64,000 nucleotides of DNA, taken from positions 248,001 to 312,000 of the forward strand of contig NZ_CAKLBP010000002.1 of NCBI RefSeq assembly GCF_920984665.1, written 5' to 3'. The notes beneath the pieces were generated by a model that saw only the letters and a program-made list of their open reading frames with translations, was not told where the DNA came from and made no database searches. The translations under genes and the position numbers were made by a program. The stretch comes from Pedobacter sp. Leaf170 (GTDB lineage Bacteria > Bacteroidota > Bacteroidia > Sphingobacteriales > Sphingobacteriaceae). Below, in pieces: positions 1 to 9,724 of this stretch. Position 1 is the first letter of the stretch. The number at the start of each line of letters is the position of its first letter.

Positions 1-1
1 G

Positions 2-403
2 GTAAAACCTCAGCAGGTTTTTGCTGCCGGAGACTTTGAAGACCCACACGGAACGCATATTGTGTGTTTTAATATTATTTTAGCGGCTTTAACCGAGTTA
101 CGCAAAACAGAAGATTGGGCAAAAGATTGCTGGTTGTGGATGTATCGTGGCGCTTGGCATGAGTTCGAAACACATGAAATAGAGATGGCCGTGCCGATTA
201 GTCCGCAAGAACTGGAGCGCAAAAAATATGCAATTTTTAAACACCAAAGTCAGAAAGACAGAGCTGTTTTCCCTGGTGATGACGCAAGAGAATTTTGGCA
301 AAGAGCTGAAGATCGTAACCGAGATACAGCCAAAGCTTACGATGCTTTAGGTTTAGCAGAATACGAAGCTATGGAAGCTTTTGTACGCTGGAAGTTTGAT
401 TAA
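2..403 (+). CDS. nagB: Glucosamine-6-phosphate deaminase, C-terminal part (cut by window edge)
   Basis: Only the last 133 residues lie in the window. They match the C-terminal region of the long Bacteroidota form of glucosamine-6-phosphate deaminase, in which the NagB isomerase domain is followed by a PIG-L/LmbE-like domain (whole protein usually near 640 residues). Visible blocks are GDFEDPHGTHIVC, WMYRGAWHEFE and the terminal AEYEAMEAFVRWKF. The enzyme turns glucosamine-6-phosphate into fructose-6-phosphate and ammonia in the cytoplasm. The next gene on this strand is a NagX/HGSNAT-type membrane protein, so the context is amino-sugar use. The isomerase domain itself is not visible, so the assignment rests on the tail alone. 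Confidence 0.85.
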   Translation, partial: VKPQQVFAAGDFEDPHGTHIVCFNIILAALTELRKTEDWAKDCWLWMYRGAWHEFETHEIEMAVPISPQELERKKYAIFKHQSQKDRAVFPGDDAREFWQRAEDRNRDTAKAYDALGLAEYEAMEAFVRWKFD

Positions 404-441
404 AGGTTTGATATAATCTTTTAAGCGTTTAGTATAACGCC

Positions 442-493
442 ATAAACTTACGAAGTCTAATTTGCACATGCATATTAGACTTCGTAAGTTTAT
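442..493. repeat. Perfect 20-bp inverted repeat between nagB and the NagX-like gene
   Basis: Arms 442-461 and 474-493 are exact reverse complements over 20 bp, with a 12-nt loop. The arm sequence begins ATAAACTTACG. The right arm ends 19 nt before the next start codon. There is no T-run after it, so it is not a classic intrinsic terminator. It could be a transcript-processing or REP-like hairpin. Confidence 0.85.
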
Positions 494-512
494 ACCAAAC
501 TAACCATCTGCA

Positions 513-1655
513 ATGAATCAACCCAAACAACGCCTGCTTTCTTTAGATTTTTTTAGAGGATTAACTGTAGCGGCAATGATTTTAGTTAATAATCCTGGAA
601 GTTGGGGACATATTTACGCCCCGCTAGAACATGCAGAGTGGAATGGATGCACACCAACCGATTTAATTTTTCCTTTTTTCTTATGGATAGTTGGCGTTTC
701 AATTGCATTTGCAATGAGCAGCAGCAAAGCCGATCCATCAACACATAAAAAAACGATTATTAAAGCGATTAAGCGAGGTTTGATATTGTATTTTTTAGGG
801 TTTTTTCTGGCCATTTTTGGCAAGCTGATAAACGATCCGGCCCATGCTTTACAAACAGTTAGGCTACTGGGTGTACTTCAGCGAATAGGTATCGTTTTCA
901 TTATCAGTTCAATTATTTTTTTAAAAGTATCCGAAAAAAACATCTTTAAAACTTTGATTGTTATTTTGGGTGTTTATTGGGCATTAATGACATTAGTTCC
1001 TGTTCCTGGTGTGGGTTATCCAAACATGGAAAAGGAAACCAATCTGGCTGCCTGGATAGACCGTGGAGTATTAACCGAAGCGCATACCTGGGCATCATCA
1101 AAAACCTGGGACCCTGAAGGCGTTTTAAGCACGCTACCTGCCATTGGAACTTGTTTGTTTGGTATTTTAGTTGGCATCTGGATGAGACGTAAAGATGTTG
1201 ATAACCCAACTAAAGTTGCCTGGCTTTTTTCTGCGGGCATATTTGCCACAATACTCGGGCTTCTACTGGATTTAAATTTCCCTATTAATAAATCCCTATG
1301 GACAAGCTCTTTTGCGCTCTACACCGGAGGTTTGGCTTCTATAGCACTAGCGCTTTGTTATTGGATTATAGATGTTCAGGGTTATAAAAGATTTACAACG
1401 CCCTTTTTAGTTTATGGCGTAAATGCAATTACTGTTTTCTTTCTTGCCGGGTTAATGCCAAGGGTATTAAATTTGATTCAGGTTTCTAAACCAGATGGTA
1501 CTAAAACCGGATTGTTGGTTCGTTTTTACGAAACCTGTTACACACCATTTTTTTCGCCAATAAATGCATCATTGGTATGGGCAATGACCTACGTTTTAGG
1601 GTTTTATGTGCTGCTTTACATCATGTATAAAAAGAACATCATTATAAAGGTTTAG
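513..1655 (+). CDS. NagX/HGSNAT-family membrane protein (COG4299, DUF5009)
   Basis: This 380-residue integral membrane protein has about ten hydrophobic segments. The N-terminus carries the family hallmark LDFFRGLTVAAMILVNNPG, followed by PLEHAEWNGCTPTDLIFPFF, whose histidine corresponds to the acetyl-accepting region of lysosomal heparan-alpha-glucosaminide N-acetyltransferase. Bacterial relatives called NagX sit in N-acetylglucosamine catabolic clusters of Shewanella and Xanthomonas. Here the preceding gene is nagB, which fits a role in amino-sugar uptake or transmembrane acetyl transfer. The substrate cannot be read from the sequence. The stop codon directly abuts the stop of the convergent glycosidase gene, with no spacer. 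Confidence 0.8.
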   Translation: MNQPKQRLLSLDFFRGLTVAAMILVNNPGSWGHIYAPLEHAEWNGCTPTDLIFPFFLWIVGVSIAFAMSSSKADPSTHKKTIIKAIKRGLILYFLGFFLAIFGKLINDPAHALQTVRLLGVLQRIGIVFIISSIIFLKVSEKNIFKTLIVILGVYWALMTLVPVPGVGYPNMEKETNLAAWIDRGVLTEAHTWASSKTWDPEGVLSTLPAIGTCLFGILVGIWMRRKDVDNPTKVAWLFSAGIFATILGLLLDLNFPINKSLWTSSFALYTGGLASIALALCYWIIDVQGYKRFTTPFLVYGVNAITVFFLAGLMPRVLNLIQVSKPDGTKTGLLVRFYETCYTPFFSPINASLVWAMTYVLGFYVLLYIMYKKNIIIKV

Positions 1656-3200
1656 TTATTCTTTCGCCAGCGGAATTTCTACACCAACCGGGCTTGTGGG
1701 CTCGCTTTCATTTTTCAATCTATCTAAGGCGGTAACAACATAACTATATCTTTTGCCGCTTTCAACAGTAGTATCAATAAATGAAACATAATCCTCAAAA
1801 CTGATTTTCAGAATATTTTTTGCATCTAAAACTGATATTTTTTCGCCTTCCTCAAAACGGTAAATAACAAAACCAGAAGCTGTTTCTCCATCTTTAGCTT
1901 TTGTTGGTAATTGCCATTTTAAGTGTACACCATCTTTAAGTGCATCGGCCATTAAGGCTTGTGGCTCATTCGGAGGCGTTTCATCCAGCCAAGGCATTTG
2001 AGGAGGCAATGCCTGATATTTATACAAATCATTCTTTAACGAATCTCCAACGGAGCGGGCAACTGTACTAAGCGATTTGGATGAAAAGAAAACGCTGCCC
2101 TGAATTCGATTGCTCGCCCTTAATGTTCTAATTTGATTTGGTATTTCAGAAAGGTTTTTCCAGGCCATTTCTGCCCTCGAATTTACCAGATATGCACCAT
2201 GGCCAACATATACATGTCTGCCATAAGCGTTATTACTCCACCAATCTAATAAAACGCCAAAAGGTGCTGCTTTTCTGGTAAAAGTGAAATAAATCTGCGG
2301 ATTGATGTAATCTACCCAGCCTTCTCTTACCCACTTTCGGCTATCCGCGTAAAGCTCTGCATAATTGGAGAGTCCGCTGCTTGCAGAACCTTCTGCATCT
2401 TCGTATTTATTGCGCCAAATACCAAAGGGGCTAATTCCAAACTTTACGTATTTTTTGTAGTGATGAATGCTGTCATCAACCATCTTGATCAATAAATCGA
2501 CATTATTTCTGCGCCAGTCCTTTACATCAGAAAAGTTGTTAGGGTATTTATAAAATGTATTTCCATCATCAATCCTTTGTCCGGCGATTGGATATGGATA
2601 AAAGTAATCGTCGAAATGGATACCATCCACATCGTAGTTTTTAACAACATCCAAAATCACTTGTGTAATATATTCCCTAACTTCAGGAATACCTGGGTCA
2701 AATTGTTTTTTTCCGCCATAGGTGAAAAACCATTCTGGATGTTTCTTGGTGATGTGTGTTTCGCTTAAAGGCGTTACACTGTTCATTGAAGCACGATAAG
2801 GATTAAACCACGCATGTAGCTCAATGCCTCTAAAATGCGCCTCTTTAATTGCAAAAGTTAATGGATCGTAACCTGCTGCAGGTGCAACACCTTGTTTGCC
2901 CATCAGCCATTGGCTCCATGGCTCTCTAGATTTGCCATAAAAAGCATCAGCTGCTGGTCTAACTTGTAATATTATTGCATTTATACCCTGGGCTTTGTGC
3001 TTCTCTAATATACCAATGAATTCTTGTTTCTGTTGATCAGCACTTAAACCTGGTCTTGATGGCCAGTCGATATTAGATAAAGTAGCCACCCAAACCCCTC
3101 TAAACTCTCTTTTTGGTGCAGTTTTTGATGTTGCTTGGGCATTTATGATGTTTGGCAGTATTGTTAAAGTTAAAAGTGCGTATAGAAAGTTTTTAAGCAT
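1656..3200 (-). CDS. Secreted GHL10-family glycoside hydrolase with C-terminal FnIII domain
   Basis: This 514-residue protein starts with a signal peptide (about residues 1-21, ending NIINAQA). The catalytic part (about 30-345) shows the GHL10/DUF187 (YngK-like) signature: EFRGVWVATLSNIDWPS, QVRPAADAFYGKSREPWSQW, HAWFNPYRAS, DGIHFDDYFYPYP and FGISPFGIWRN. The two aspartates of HFDDYF are the likely active-site acids. A fibronectin-III-like domain covers about 410-505. The family acts outside the cytoplasm on glycans, possibly peptidoglycan-derived, but no substrate is shown here. The gene is monocistronic and convergent with the NagX-like gene. Confidence 0.88.
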   Translation of the reverse strand: MLKNFLYALLTLTILPNIINAQATSKTAPKREFRGVWVATLSNIDWPSRPGLSADQQKQEFIGILEKHKAQGINAIILQVRPAADAFYGKSREPWSQWLMGKQGVAPAAGYDPLTFAIKEAHFRGIELHAWFNPYRASMNSVTPLSETHITKKHPEWFFTYGGKKQFDPGIPEVREYITQVILDVVKNYDVDGIHFDDYFYPYPIAGQRIDDGNTFYKYPNNFSDVKDWRRNNVDLLIKMVDDSIHHYKKYVKFGISPFGIWRNKYEDAEGSASSGLSNYAELYADSRKWVREGWVDYINPQIYFTFTRKAAPFGVLLDWWSNNAYGRHVYVGHGAYLVNSRAEMAWKNLSEIPNQIRTLRASNRIQGSVFFSSKSLSTVARSVGDSLKNDLYKYQALPPQMPWLDETPPNEPQALMADALKDGVHLKWQLPTKAKDGETASGFVIYRFEEGEKISVLDAKNILKISFEDYVSFIDTTVESGKRYSYVVTALDRLKNESEPTSPVGVEIPLAKE

Positions 3201-3401
3201 TATTTATGTGTGTTTTTTTATTGGGGTTGTATAGCTGTGTAAACAATACACATTTTGAACCTTAGCAAGTAAACGATTTTTTTTAAAAACTCATATAAGT
3301 TTATTAAAAATTTTAATTTGCGCCAAATTTACAAAAATCCGATTGTGTTATCATTTACCTGTGAAGACAAGAGTTTTAAACCGAAAAAGCATTAGTAAAA
3401 A

Positions 3402-4304
3402 ATGGAATCACAAAACGTTAATAAAGGCGATAGAAATAAAATTTACTTCCTCATAATTGTTATTGCAGCACTCATTGGTACCAATGGATATTTGTTTTTT
3501 AAAGACAGAAAACAAGGCGAAAGATTGGTTACCGTAAGTACCGAAAAAGATAAATTACGATTAGAGGTTGAAAAAATAGAAGTTGAGTTAGATAAAGTAA
3601 ATGCACTCAACCTCGATTTAAACGATAAGTTGGTTGAAGAACAGAATTTAGCCAGAACAAAGATAGAAGAACTGAAAGTTGCTTTAGAAAAAGGTGAAAT
3701 TACCCAGGCAGAGCTTGATAAGGCTCAAGGCCAGGTAGAAGAACTTAAAATTTTCATTAAGAATTACAACGACCAGGTTATCAAGCTTCAAAATGAAAAT
3801 ATTTTTCTAAAATCATCAAGAGATAGTTTAGAGCATGGGCTAAAAAATGCAAATGATAAAGCTGCAAATCTGGCAACAGAAAATTCAGTGCTAAATGCAA
3901 AAGTTAAAACTGCCGCAATGCTTAAACTAAAGCAAGCCGAGGTTTTTGCTTACAGAACCAAATCAAGCGGGAAAAAAATTGAGGTGACCAAATCCTCAAC
4001 TGCAGAGAAATTAAGCATTCGTTTTGAACTAATTCCTAATGAACTGGCCGAAAAAGGCCATCATAACGTTTTTATCAGAGTTTTTGATCCGGCAGGAAAT
4101 CTTTTAGCCGACGACAGCAATCGCTTTGAAGCCGATGGTCAGGAAATGCAATTCAGTTATTCTATATATATCGATTATAATAATGATGGCACAACTTATT
4201 CCATAGATTGGGCTAACCCAAAACCATTCATAAAAGGCATTTATACGGTAATCTTATACACCGATGGCAGCACAATGGGCAAAGCACAAATCGAGCTAAA
4301 GTAA
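3402..4304 (+). CDS. Membrane-anchored coiled-coil protein of unknown function
   Basis: I do not recognise a named family. The 300-residue protein has one N-terminal transmembrane helix (about 14-32, IYFLIIVIAALIGTNGYLFF). A long charged heptad-rich region follows (about 40-185) and predicts a coiled coil. The C-terminal part (about 195-300) is globular and beta-rich, with FIRVFDPAGNLL and IKGIYTVILYTDG. The layout suggests an envelope protein with its C-terminus in the periplasm. It ends 4 nt before the stop of the convergent giant histidine kinase gene. Its 5' region is a 200-bp divergent spacer shared with the GHL10 gene. Confidence 0.75.
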   Translation: MESQNVNKGDRNKIYFLIIVIAALIGTNGYLFFKDRKQGERLVTVSTEKDKLRLEVEKIEVELDKVNALNLDLNDKLVEEQNLARTKIEELKVALEKGEITQAELDKAQGQVEELKIFIKNYNDQVIKLQNENIFLKSSRDSLEHGLKNANDKAANLATENSVLNAKVKTAAMLKLKQAEVFAYRTKSSGKKIEVTKSSTAEKLSIRFELIPNELAEKGHHNVFIRVFDPAGNLLADDSNRFEADGQEMQFSYSIYIDYNNDGTTYSIDWANPKPFIKGIYTVILYTDGSTMGKAQIELK

Positions 4305-4308
4305 AAGC

Positions 4309-7300
4309 TTAAATCAAAGGAAAGCTTAGATAGAATGTTGTTCCTTTATCTGCTACAGAAGTAAACGTTATATTTCCTCCGGCATTTTCTATAGCCTGCT
4401 TAACAAACGCTAAGCCTAAGCCGGTTCCCGACGATTTGGTTGTAAAGTTCGGTACAAAAATTTTATCGTGTAACACAGCCGGAATACCTTTTCCATTATC
4501 CTTAATCTCGATATAGGCACTTTGATTATCATTATAGAGCAGCACATTTATGTTGCATGCGGCATCAGGCTCAATTGCTTCAATTGCATTCTTAAACAGA
4601 TTGTTAAATGTTCTTAGTAGCTGGTCTCTATCTGCCTGAATGTAAGCATTTATTTCTGCTCTATTTGTTACCGTAATTTCAACGTTTTCTGCATTTTTAA
4701 ACACTTCTCTTGCCTGCTCAATAACTGGTAAAACAGCAGTTTGTTCTAATTTCGTATCTGGCATTCTGGCGAAATTCGAAAACTCCGAAGCAATTTTAGA
4801 AAGGCTTTCAATTTGCTCAATAAATGATTTACTAAATTTATTAAACTTTAGCTCGAAGTTTGGGTCATTCTCTTTCCATGATTTTTCTAATAACTGAACG
4901 CCTAGTTTTAGCGGTGTTAAAGGGTTTTTAATTTCATGCGCAACCTGTTTGGCCATTTCTCTCCAGGCATTTTCTCTTTCAGAACGGGCTAATTTTGCAG
5001 CGCTTTCCTCCAGTGCGGCAATCATGCTATTATATTCTTTAATTAAGGTTCCAATTTCATCGTGCCTGCGCCAAACTATTGGTTCATTTTTTTGTCCGAT
5101 TTTTGTGCGGCTAATGCTTTCTTGAATAAAGGTTAGCGGACTTGTTATCTGATTTGCCAAAAATACTGCAAGCACCCCGATAGCAACAAAAACCAATGCA
5201 TATATATTAATAAGGTTACTCACAAAAAGCGCTATTTTATCCTTGTATTCATCCTCGTTAGAGTAATTTGGCAAACCAATAAATGCGATGGTTTTATTCT
5301 GGGCATTTCTAATCGGTGCATAAGCAGCGGCATAAGTTAAATTCCCTATTTTTTCATCCTGGTTAATAAATTCCGAACGCTGCAATCCGCTTAGGTTTAA
5401 ATAGGCAGTAGGCCCCATTTTCCGGCCAATAATTTTGTAGTTGTAAAGTTTTGGGTAAGTGGTCATTATCACATCACCTTTGGTATCGTATAAGGTTAAA
5501 TCTGCATTATTTATATCTGCAAAATTGTTAAAATCTGCTATCGCGTTTTCATCCGTATTTATTTTACCATCATTAAAAACCTGTTTCTCAAAGTTCTGTT
5601 GAACCTTTCTGATTTTATCTTTAATCAACACATCCTGCTGGCCTCTGTATTCCTTATTCATGTATCCGTAGGTTGTCCAACCCACCACAAGCAGGGTTGC
5701 AACAACGGTGAGCACAATGGATACCTGAATACGCGTTTTATACAGAATTTTATTGGCATTAATCATTAAAGATCGGTTAATGCTAAACCAACCAACCTTA
5801 TCATCATCCAGGTTTTTAATTAGCCATATTAAACCATAAAGTATAAAGCAGAAAATAATGAAAACAAGGAAGAAAAAAGACAAAGCGGCCAAACGTTCTA
5901 TGTAGCCCACTTTTTCTTTGCTTATCACAACCATTTTACTGGCGCTTGGCTTAAATATTAAATGACTGTAATGCAGGTTATCATCGTTGTCAACAACAAA
6001 ATCATCTTGCTTGCCTTTATAAATTTTTCCGCTTAGCGGATAGGTATATGATCCAGATTGATTTAAAAGTTTATCATTACTGTACAAAGCAATTGAATAG
6101 CCCTTAAATTCCTCATCTTTATTGTATTTCTGGTCGGAGAGTAAATCTGGTAATCGGTTGCTATAATTATAAGGCTTGGAGCGCAGCTCTATAATCAAAG
6201 TGCCAACTAAACTATTTTTACTTACAACAGGGATGATACCGAAATAATCCTGATAACCAAATGTATTGTTAACCTGATAGAAAAAGTTTGAAGCTTCAAT
6301 TTTTACAGAACCAGATTCTACAAGGTTTTTGTATTTTTCAATCGGTTGTACATCGGCTTTGTTTAGTAAGTTGTCGAATTTGTTGTAATCGTATAAATTG
6401 TAATCATAGCGGCTTAAATAACCATCTAAATAACCTTTAAGGTGATTTTTTAACACGGCGAAGTTTGCCTGGCCATTTGTGTTGAAATATTTGACCAGGA
6501 AATCATCTTCTAACAACTGACGTTCTAATTTACCTAAAGCGATAATTGCATTCGGATCTTCTGAAGCTTGCACCTTTCTAGCCAGAAGCTCCCGCTCACT
6601 TCGCTCTTTAATATCTTTATATTTGATGTATTTAATTGATGTATTAAAAGCAAGGCAGAAGAATAAAATGGCTAGCAAACCAATAGAAAAACGCTTTGTT
6701 TTTACGTAAGATATCCTTGCAACGATAAATAAAACAAGCGCATAAATGATAAAAAAGGCTGTAAAATTATTCAGTAACCGATAAATAAATACGCCAGCGA
6801 AACCAACTACGAAGAGCATAACCCTTTCCCGGTTGCTTACATTAAGTTGTTTACTTACCTCAATTGATACAATGGTTATTAAATAAATTTGAAACCACGC
6901 CAAACATAAAATAACTATACTTACCCAGCTGTTTCCACTTAGCTTAAGAATATTAATGATATCGAAATTAATTTTTGAGTTATTGATTAAACCAAAAAAT
7001 AAATCATCAACAAAAAATGCAATTGCCCCGATAAGGATTAATAGAATTGCGTGTATTAATATTCCAATCCATTTATTTTTTCTTATCCATTCTGGAAATT
7101 TGTATTGCTCTTTATGATTATAAACGAATAGGAGCCACCAGGTTGCAGCTAATACATTCATTAGGAAATCGCCAAGCGATGGCATTAAATCACTATTGGC
7201 GTAAATTTTAGGGTCAAATAATTCTAGCGGAAACCGATGGTTAAACCAACCAAACCAAATATCGGTTAACCGGCCTGTAACGAAAAATGCCAGCAGTAAA

Positions 7301-8037
7301 AAACTTGCAAAAATAAGATTTCCTTTTCTGGCAATTAATGAGCAGAGGGAATTTACAAACATGCAAATGCAAATAATTCCGGCAAAAAATAACCATAATT
7401 CTGTGTCAGAATAATAGTCATCGGCGTAGCTGGGCTTAACTTTTAAGCTAAATAGAAAAATATTGTCATTACTTCTAATCGAGTAAGCATCTTTATCATA
7501 GTATGAAGCCAGCGTAACTATTTTAGAATCGGATAGGAGCGCATCGATATCATTTTTAAAATATCTGTTTTCTGGAACGGAATATTGAGATTGAATGGCA
7601 ATTAAAAATAGAAGGGTAAAATCTCCATCAGATTTCTTTATAACCTCATAATAACCATTTGATAACTGCAAAACAGATTTTCCTTCTTTAATAAAAGATG
7701 GATTAACATCTATAACTTTAATGGTGCTCCAATATTTGAGCTGGTTTTTGTAAAATGTTTGCAGATTAATGCCATTTGGGCGGTAATGCTCGAGAAAATG
7801 CATTCCTGCAGCGGCATTAAGGTGAAATTTTTCGGCTTGTTTTATCTTATTTTTATCAGATAGAAAATTGTCTACAATATTTTCTTTTAAGGATAAATTT
7901 TCCTGAATCTTTTTTGCGTCACGCTCTAAAAGTTCGGATTTAGTAGTAAAATGACTTAGCGAAATAGAAGTGGCTATTAGGCAGCAGCCTAGAATAAGCA
8001 GTAGAAATCTTATTTTAACACCAAAGCTTAATTTCAT
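4309..8037 (-). CDS. Very large NtrY-like sensor histidine kinase
   Basis: The protein has 1242 residues, well above the 350-750 usual for histidine kinases. In order: an N-terminal transmembrane helix (about 9-28), an extracytoplasmic stretch, a block of many transmembrane helices (roughly 215-445), a second extracytoplasmic region, further membrane helices, a Cache-like sensor region, a HAMP-type linker, the HisKA motif KQVAHEIKNPLTPLKLG with phospho-acceptor His1034, and an HATPase domain with the N box (FNNLFKNAIEA), G1 (DNGKG) and G2 (GTGLGL). HEIKNPLTPL is the NtrY/NtrB-like form of the H box. No response regulator gene is adjacent. It is preceded on its strand by fabD and its terminator, so it is probably transcribed alone. 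Confidence 0.9.
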   Translation of the reverse strand: MKLSFGVKIRFLLLILGCCLIATSISLSHFTTKSELLERDAKKIQENLSLKENIVDNFLSDKNKIKQAEKFHLNAAAGMHFLEHYRPNGINLQTFYKNQLKYWSTIKVIDVNPSFIKEGKSVLQLSNGYYEVIKKSDGDFTLLFLIAIQSQYSVPENRYFKNDIDALLSDSKIVTLASYYDKDAYSIRSNDNIFLFSLKVKPSYADDYYSDTELWLFFAGIICICMFVNSLCSLIARKGNLIFASFLLLAFFVTGRLTDIWFGWFNHRFPLELFDPKIYANSDLMPSLGDFLMNVLAATWWLLFVYNHKEQYKFPEWIRKNKWIGILIHAILLILIGAIAFFVDDLFFGLINNSKINFDIINILKLSGNSWVSIVILCLAWFQIYLITIVSIEVSKQLNVSNRERVMLFVVGFAGVFIYRLLNNFTAFFIIYALVLFIVARISYVKTKRFSIGLLAILFFCLAFNTSIKYIKYKDIKERSERELLARKVQASEDPNAIIALGKLERQLLEDDFLVKYFNTNGQANFAVLKNHLKGYLDGYLSRYDYNLYDYNKFDNLLNKADVQPIEKYKNLVESGSVKIEASNFFYQVNNTFGYQDYFGIIPVVSKNSLVGTLIIELRSKPYNYSNRLPDLLSDQKYNKDEEFKGYSIALYSNDKLLNQSGSYTYPLSGKIYKGKQDDFVVDNDDNLHYSHLIFKPSASKMVVISKEKVGYIERLAALSFFFLVFIIFCFILYGLIWLIKNLDDDKVGWFSINRSLMINANKILYKTRIQVSIVLTVVATLLVVGWTTYGYMNKEYRGQQDVLIKDKIRKVQQNFEKQVFNDGKINTDENAIADFNNFADINNADLTLYDTKGDVIMTTYPKLYNYKIIGRKMGPTAYLNLSGLQRSEFINQDEKIGNLTYAAAYAPIRNAQNKTIAFIGLPNYSNEDEYKDKIALFVSNLINIYALVFVAIGVLAVFLANQITSPLTFIQESISRTKIGQKNEPIVWRRHDEIGTLIKEYNSMIAALEESAAKLARSERENAWREMAKQVAHEIKNPLTPLKLGVQLLEKSWKENDPNFELKFNKFSKSFIEQIESLSKIASEFSNFARMPDTKLEQTAVLPVIEQAREVFKNAENVEITVTNRAEINAYIQADRDQLLRTFNNLFKNAIEAIEPDAACNINVLLYNDNQSAYIEIKDNGKGIPAVLHDKIFVPNFTTKSSGTGLGLAFVKQAIENAGGNITFTSVADKGTTFYLSFPLI

Positions 8038-8073
8038 CTATCGATAAAGATATTAAATATTGACAAAAAATAA

Positions 8074-8099
8074 CGCCATAAACAATAATGCTTATGGCG
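8074..8099 (-). terminator. Intrinsic terminator downstream of fabD
   Basis: The arms CGCCATAA (8074-8081) and TTATGGCG (8092-8099) form a hairpin. Read on the minus strand it is followed by TTATTTTTTG. It lies 26 nt past the fabD stop and separates fabD from the giant kinase gene. Confidence 0.75.
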
Positions 8100-8125
8100 C
8101 CGAATATTAATTATTTAGTAGGATT

Positions 8126-9007
8126 TTAAGCAATGCTAGCACTGCTCGTGTTTACCTCTCGGCTTACTTTTTTAACTAATCCTTGTAAAACACTACCCGG
8201 ACCAACTTCTACAAATTCGGTAACTCCATCTGCCAGCATGTGCGTAACAGTTTGTGTCCAACGTACTGCACCGGTTAATTGTTTGATTAAGTTTTGCTTT
8301 ATTTGTTCTGGATCTGTGTATGGTTTTGCGTCAACATTTTGATAAATCGGGCAAATTGGCGTTAAAATATTTGTGTTTTCAATAGCTTCCTGAAGTTCAA
8401 TTTTAGCTGGCTCCATTAGCGGAGAGTGAAAAGCACCACCAACGTTTAGTTTCAGGGCTCTTTTAGCGCCTGCTTCAGTTAGTTTTGCACAAGCTAAATC
8501 AATGCCTTCAATACTTCCCGAAATTACCAATTGGCCAGGGCAATTATAGTTTGCAGGTACAACTATGGCATCAACTTCTGCACAAATTTTTTCTACTACA
8601 TCATCAGCCAAACCTAAAATTGCAGCCATTGTTGATGGTTGAGCTTCGCAAGCTTTTTGCATTGCGTTCGCACGGGCAATCACAAGGCTTAAACCGTCTT
8701 CAAAACTTAGTGCATTTGCCGCCACAAGCGCCGAAAATTCGCCTAAGGAGTGCCCGGCAACAACATTTGGTTTAAAATCATCTCCTAAAACTTTTGCCAA
8801 AATAACCGAATGTAAAAAAATTGCAGGTTGTGTTACGTTGGTTTGTTTTAGTTCTTCGTCAGTTCCGCTAAACATAATATCGCTAATGCGGAAACCAATA
8901 ATTTCATTTGCTTTTTCAAATAATGCAGCTGCGGTTGGGTTTTCATATAAATCTTTACCCATTCCTACAAATTGTGCTCCCTGACCAGGGAAAATATATG
9001 CTTTCAT
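8126..9007 (-). CDS. fabD: Malonyl-CoA:ACP transacylase
   Basis: This 293-residue protein is close to the usual size (E. coli FabD is 309). It begins with the oxyanion-loop motif FPGQGAQ (6-12). It has the nucleophile elbow GHSLGEF with Ser87 and the catalytic histidine in GAFHSPLM (His194). It loads malonyl groups onto acyl carrier protein for fatty-acid elongation in the cytoplasm. It is downstream of folE on the same strand with a 75-nt gap and may be the last gene of the PTPS-folE-fabD transcript, ending at the hairpin at 8074-8099. Other fab genes are not in the window. Confidence 0.96.
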   Translation of the reverse strand: MKAYIFPGQGAQFVGMGKDLYENPTAAALFEKANEIIGFRISDIMFSGTDEELKQTNVTQPAIFLHSVILAKVLGDDFKPNVVAGHSLGEFSALVAANALSFEDGLSLVIARANAMQKACEAQPSTMAAILGLADDVVEKICAEVDAIVVPANYNCPGQLVISGSIEGIDLACAKLTEAGAKRALKLNVGGAFHSPLMEPAKIELQEAIENTNILTPICPIYQNVDAKPYTDPEQIKQNLIKQLTGAVRWTQTVTHMLADGVTEFVEVGPGSVLQGLVKKVSREVNTSSASIA

Positions 9008-9082
9008 AATTCTTTATCCCCAAAGGGAAAATATTTAGTTAAACTTATTAATGACCACTAAAGTCCCGATTAAGGGTTTGGG

Positions 9083-9718
9083 TTAATCTAAACTTGCTGT
9101 AATTAACCTTAAAAACTCTGCTCTTGTTTTATCGTTACTTAAAAATGTACCTGTAAAAGCAGATGTTGTGGTAACAGAATTTTGTTTTTGTACACCACGC
9201 ATCGCCATGCAAAGGTGTTTACATTCCATAACTACTGCAACGCCCATTGGGTTTAAAGTATTCTGGATACAATCTCTTATTTCGTTGGTTAGGCGTTCTT
9301 GCACCTGCAATCTGCGGGCAAAGGCATCAACAATACGAGGAATTTTACTTAAGCCCACAATGTGGCCATTTGGAATATAGGCAATATGCGCTTTTCCAAA
9401 AAATGGAAGCATGTGGTGTTCGCACATTGAATATACTTCAATATCCTTTACAACAACCATTTGGCTATAATCTTCTTCAAACATGGCCGATTTTAAAATC
9501 TCATCGGGCTTTAAATCGTAACCATGTGTTAAATATTGCAACGCTTTGGCAACTCTTTCCGGCGTTTTTAAAAGACCTTCACGTTCCGGATTTTCGCCCA
9601 GATTAATCAAAATATCTTTATAATGTGTGGCTACAGCTTCAATTTTAGTTTCATCGTAACGGTCTATTTTTACATAACCGTCTCTCGATTCACCTTTTAA
9701 AATATCTTTTTTTTCCAT
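9083..9718 (-). CDS. folE: GTP cyclohydrolase I
   Basis: This 211-residue enzyme converts GTP to 7,8-dihydroneopterin triphosphate, the entry step to pterins, folate and deazapurines. The zinc and active-site signature is intact: [16 protein letters not shown] with Cys99 and His102, and [11 protein letters not shown] with Cys170. [14 protein letters not shown] is near the C-terminus. The start codon lies 6 nt after the stop of the upstream PTPS-family gene, so the two are almost certainly co-transcribed. The product of FolE is the direct substrate of that neighbour. Confidence 0.97.
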   Translation of the reverse strand: MEKKDILKGESRDGYVKIDRYDETKIEAVATHYKDILINLGENPEREGLLKTPERVAKALQYLTHGYDLKPDEILKSAMFEEDYSQMVVVKDIEVYSMCEHHMLPFFGKAHIAYIPNGHIVGLSKIPRIVDAFARRLQVQERLTNEIRDCIQNTLNPMGVAVVMECKHLCMAMRGVQKQNSVTTTSAFTGTFLSNDKTRAEFLRLITASLD

Positions 9719-9724
9719 TAAGAA

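Noticed and set aside
9247..9606. A 119-residue plus-strand frame
   Set aside because: It is antisense to folE, whose zinc-site motifs are complete; no independent evidence.
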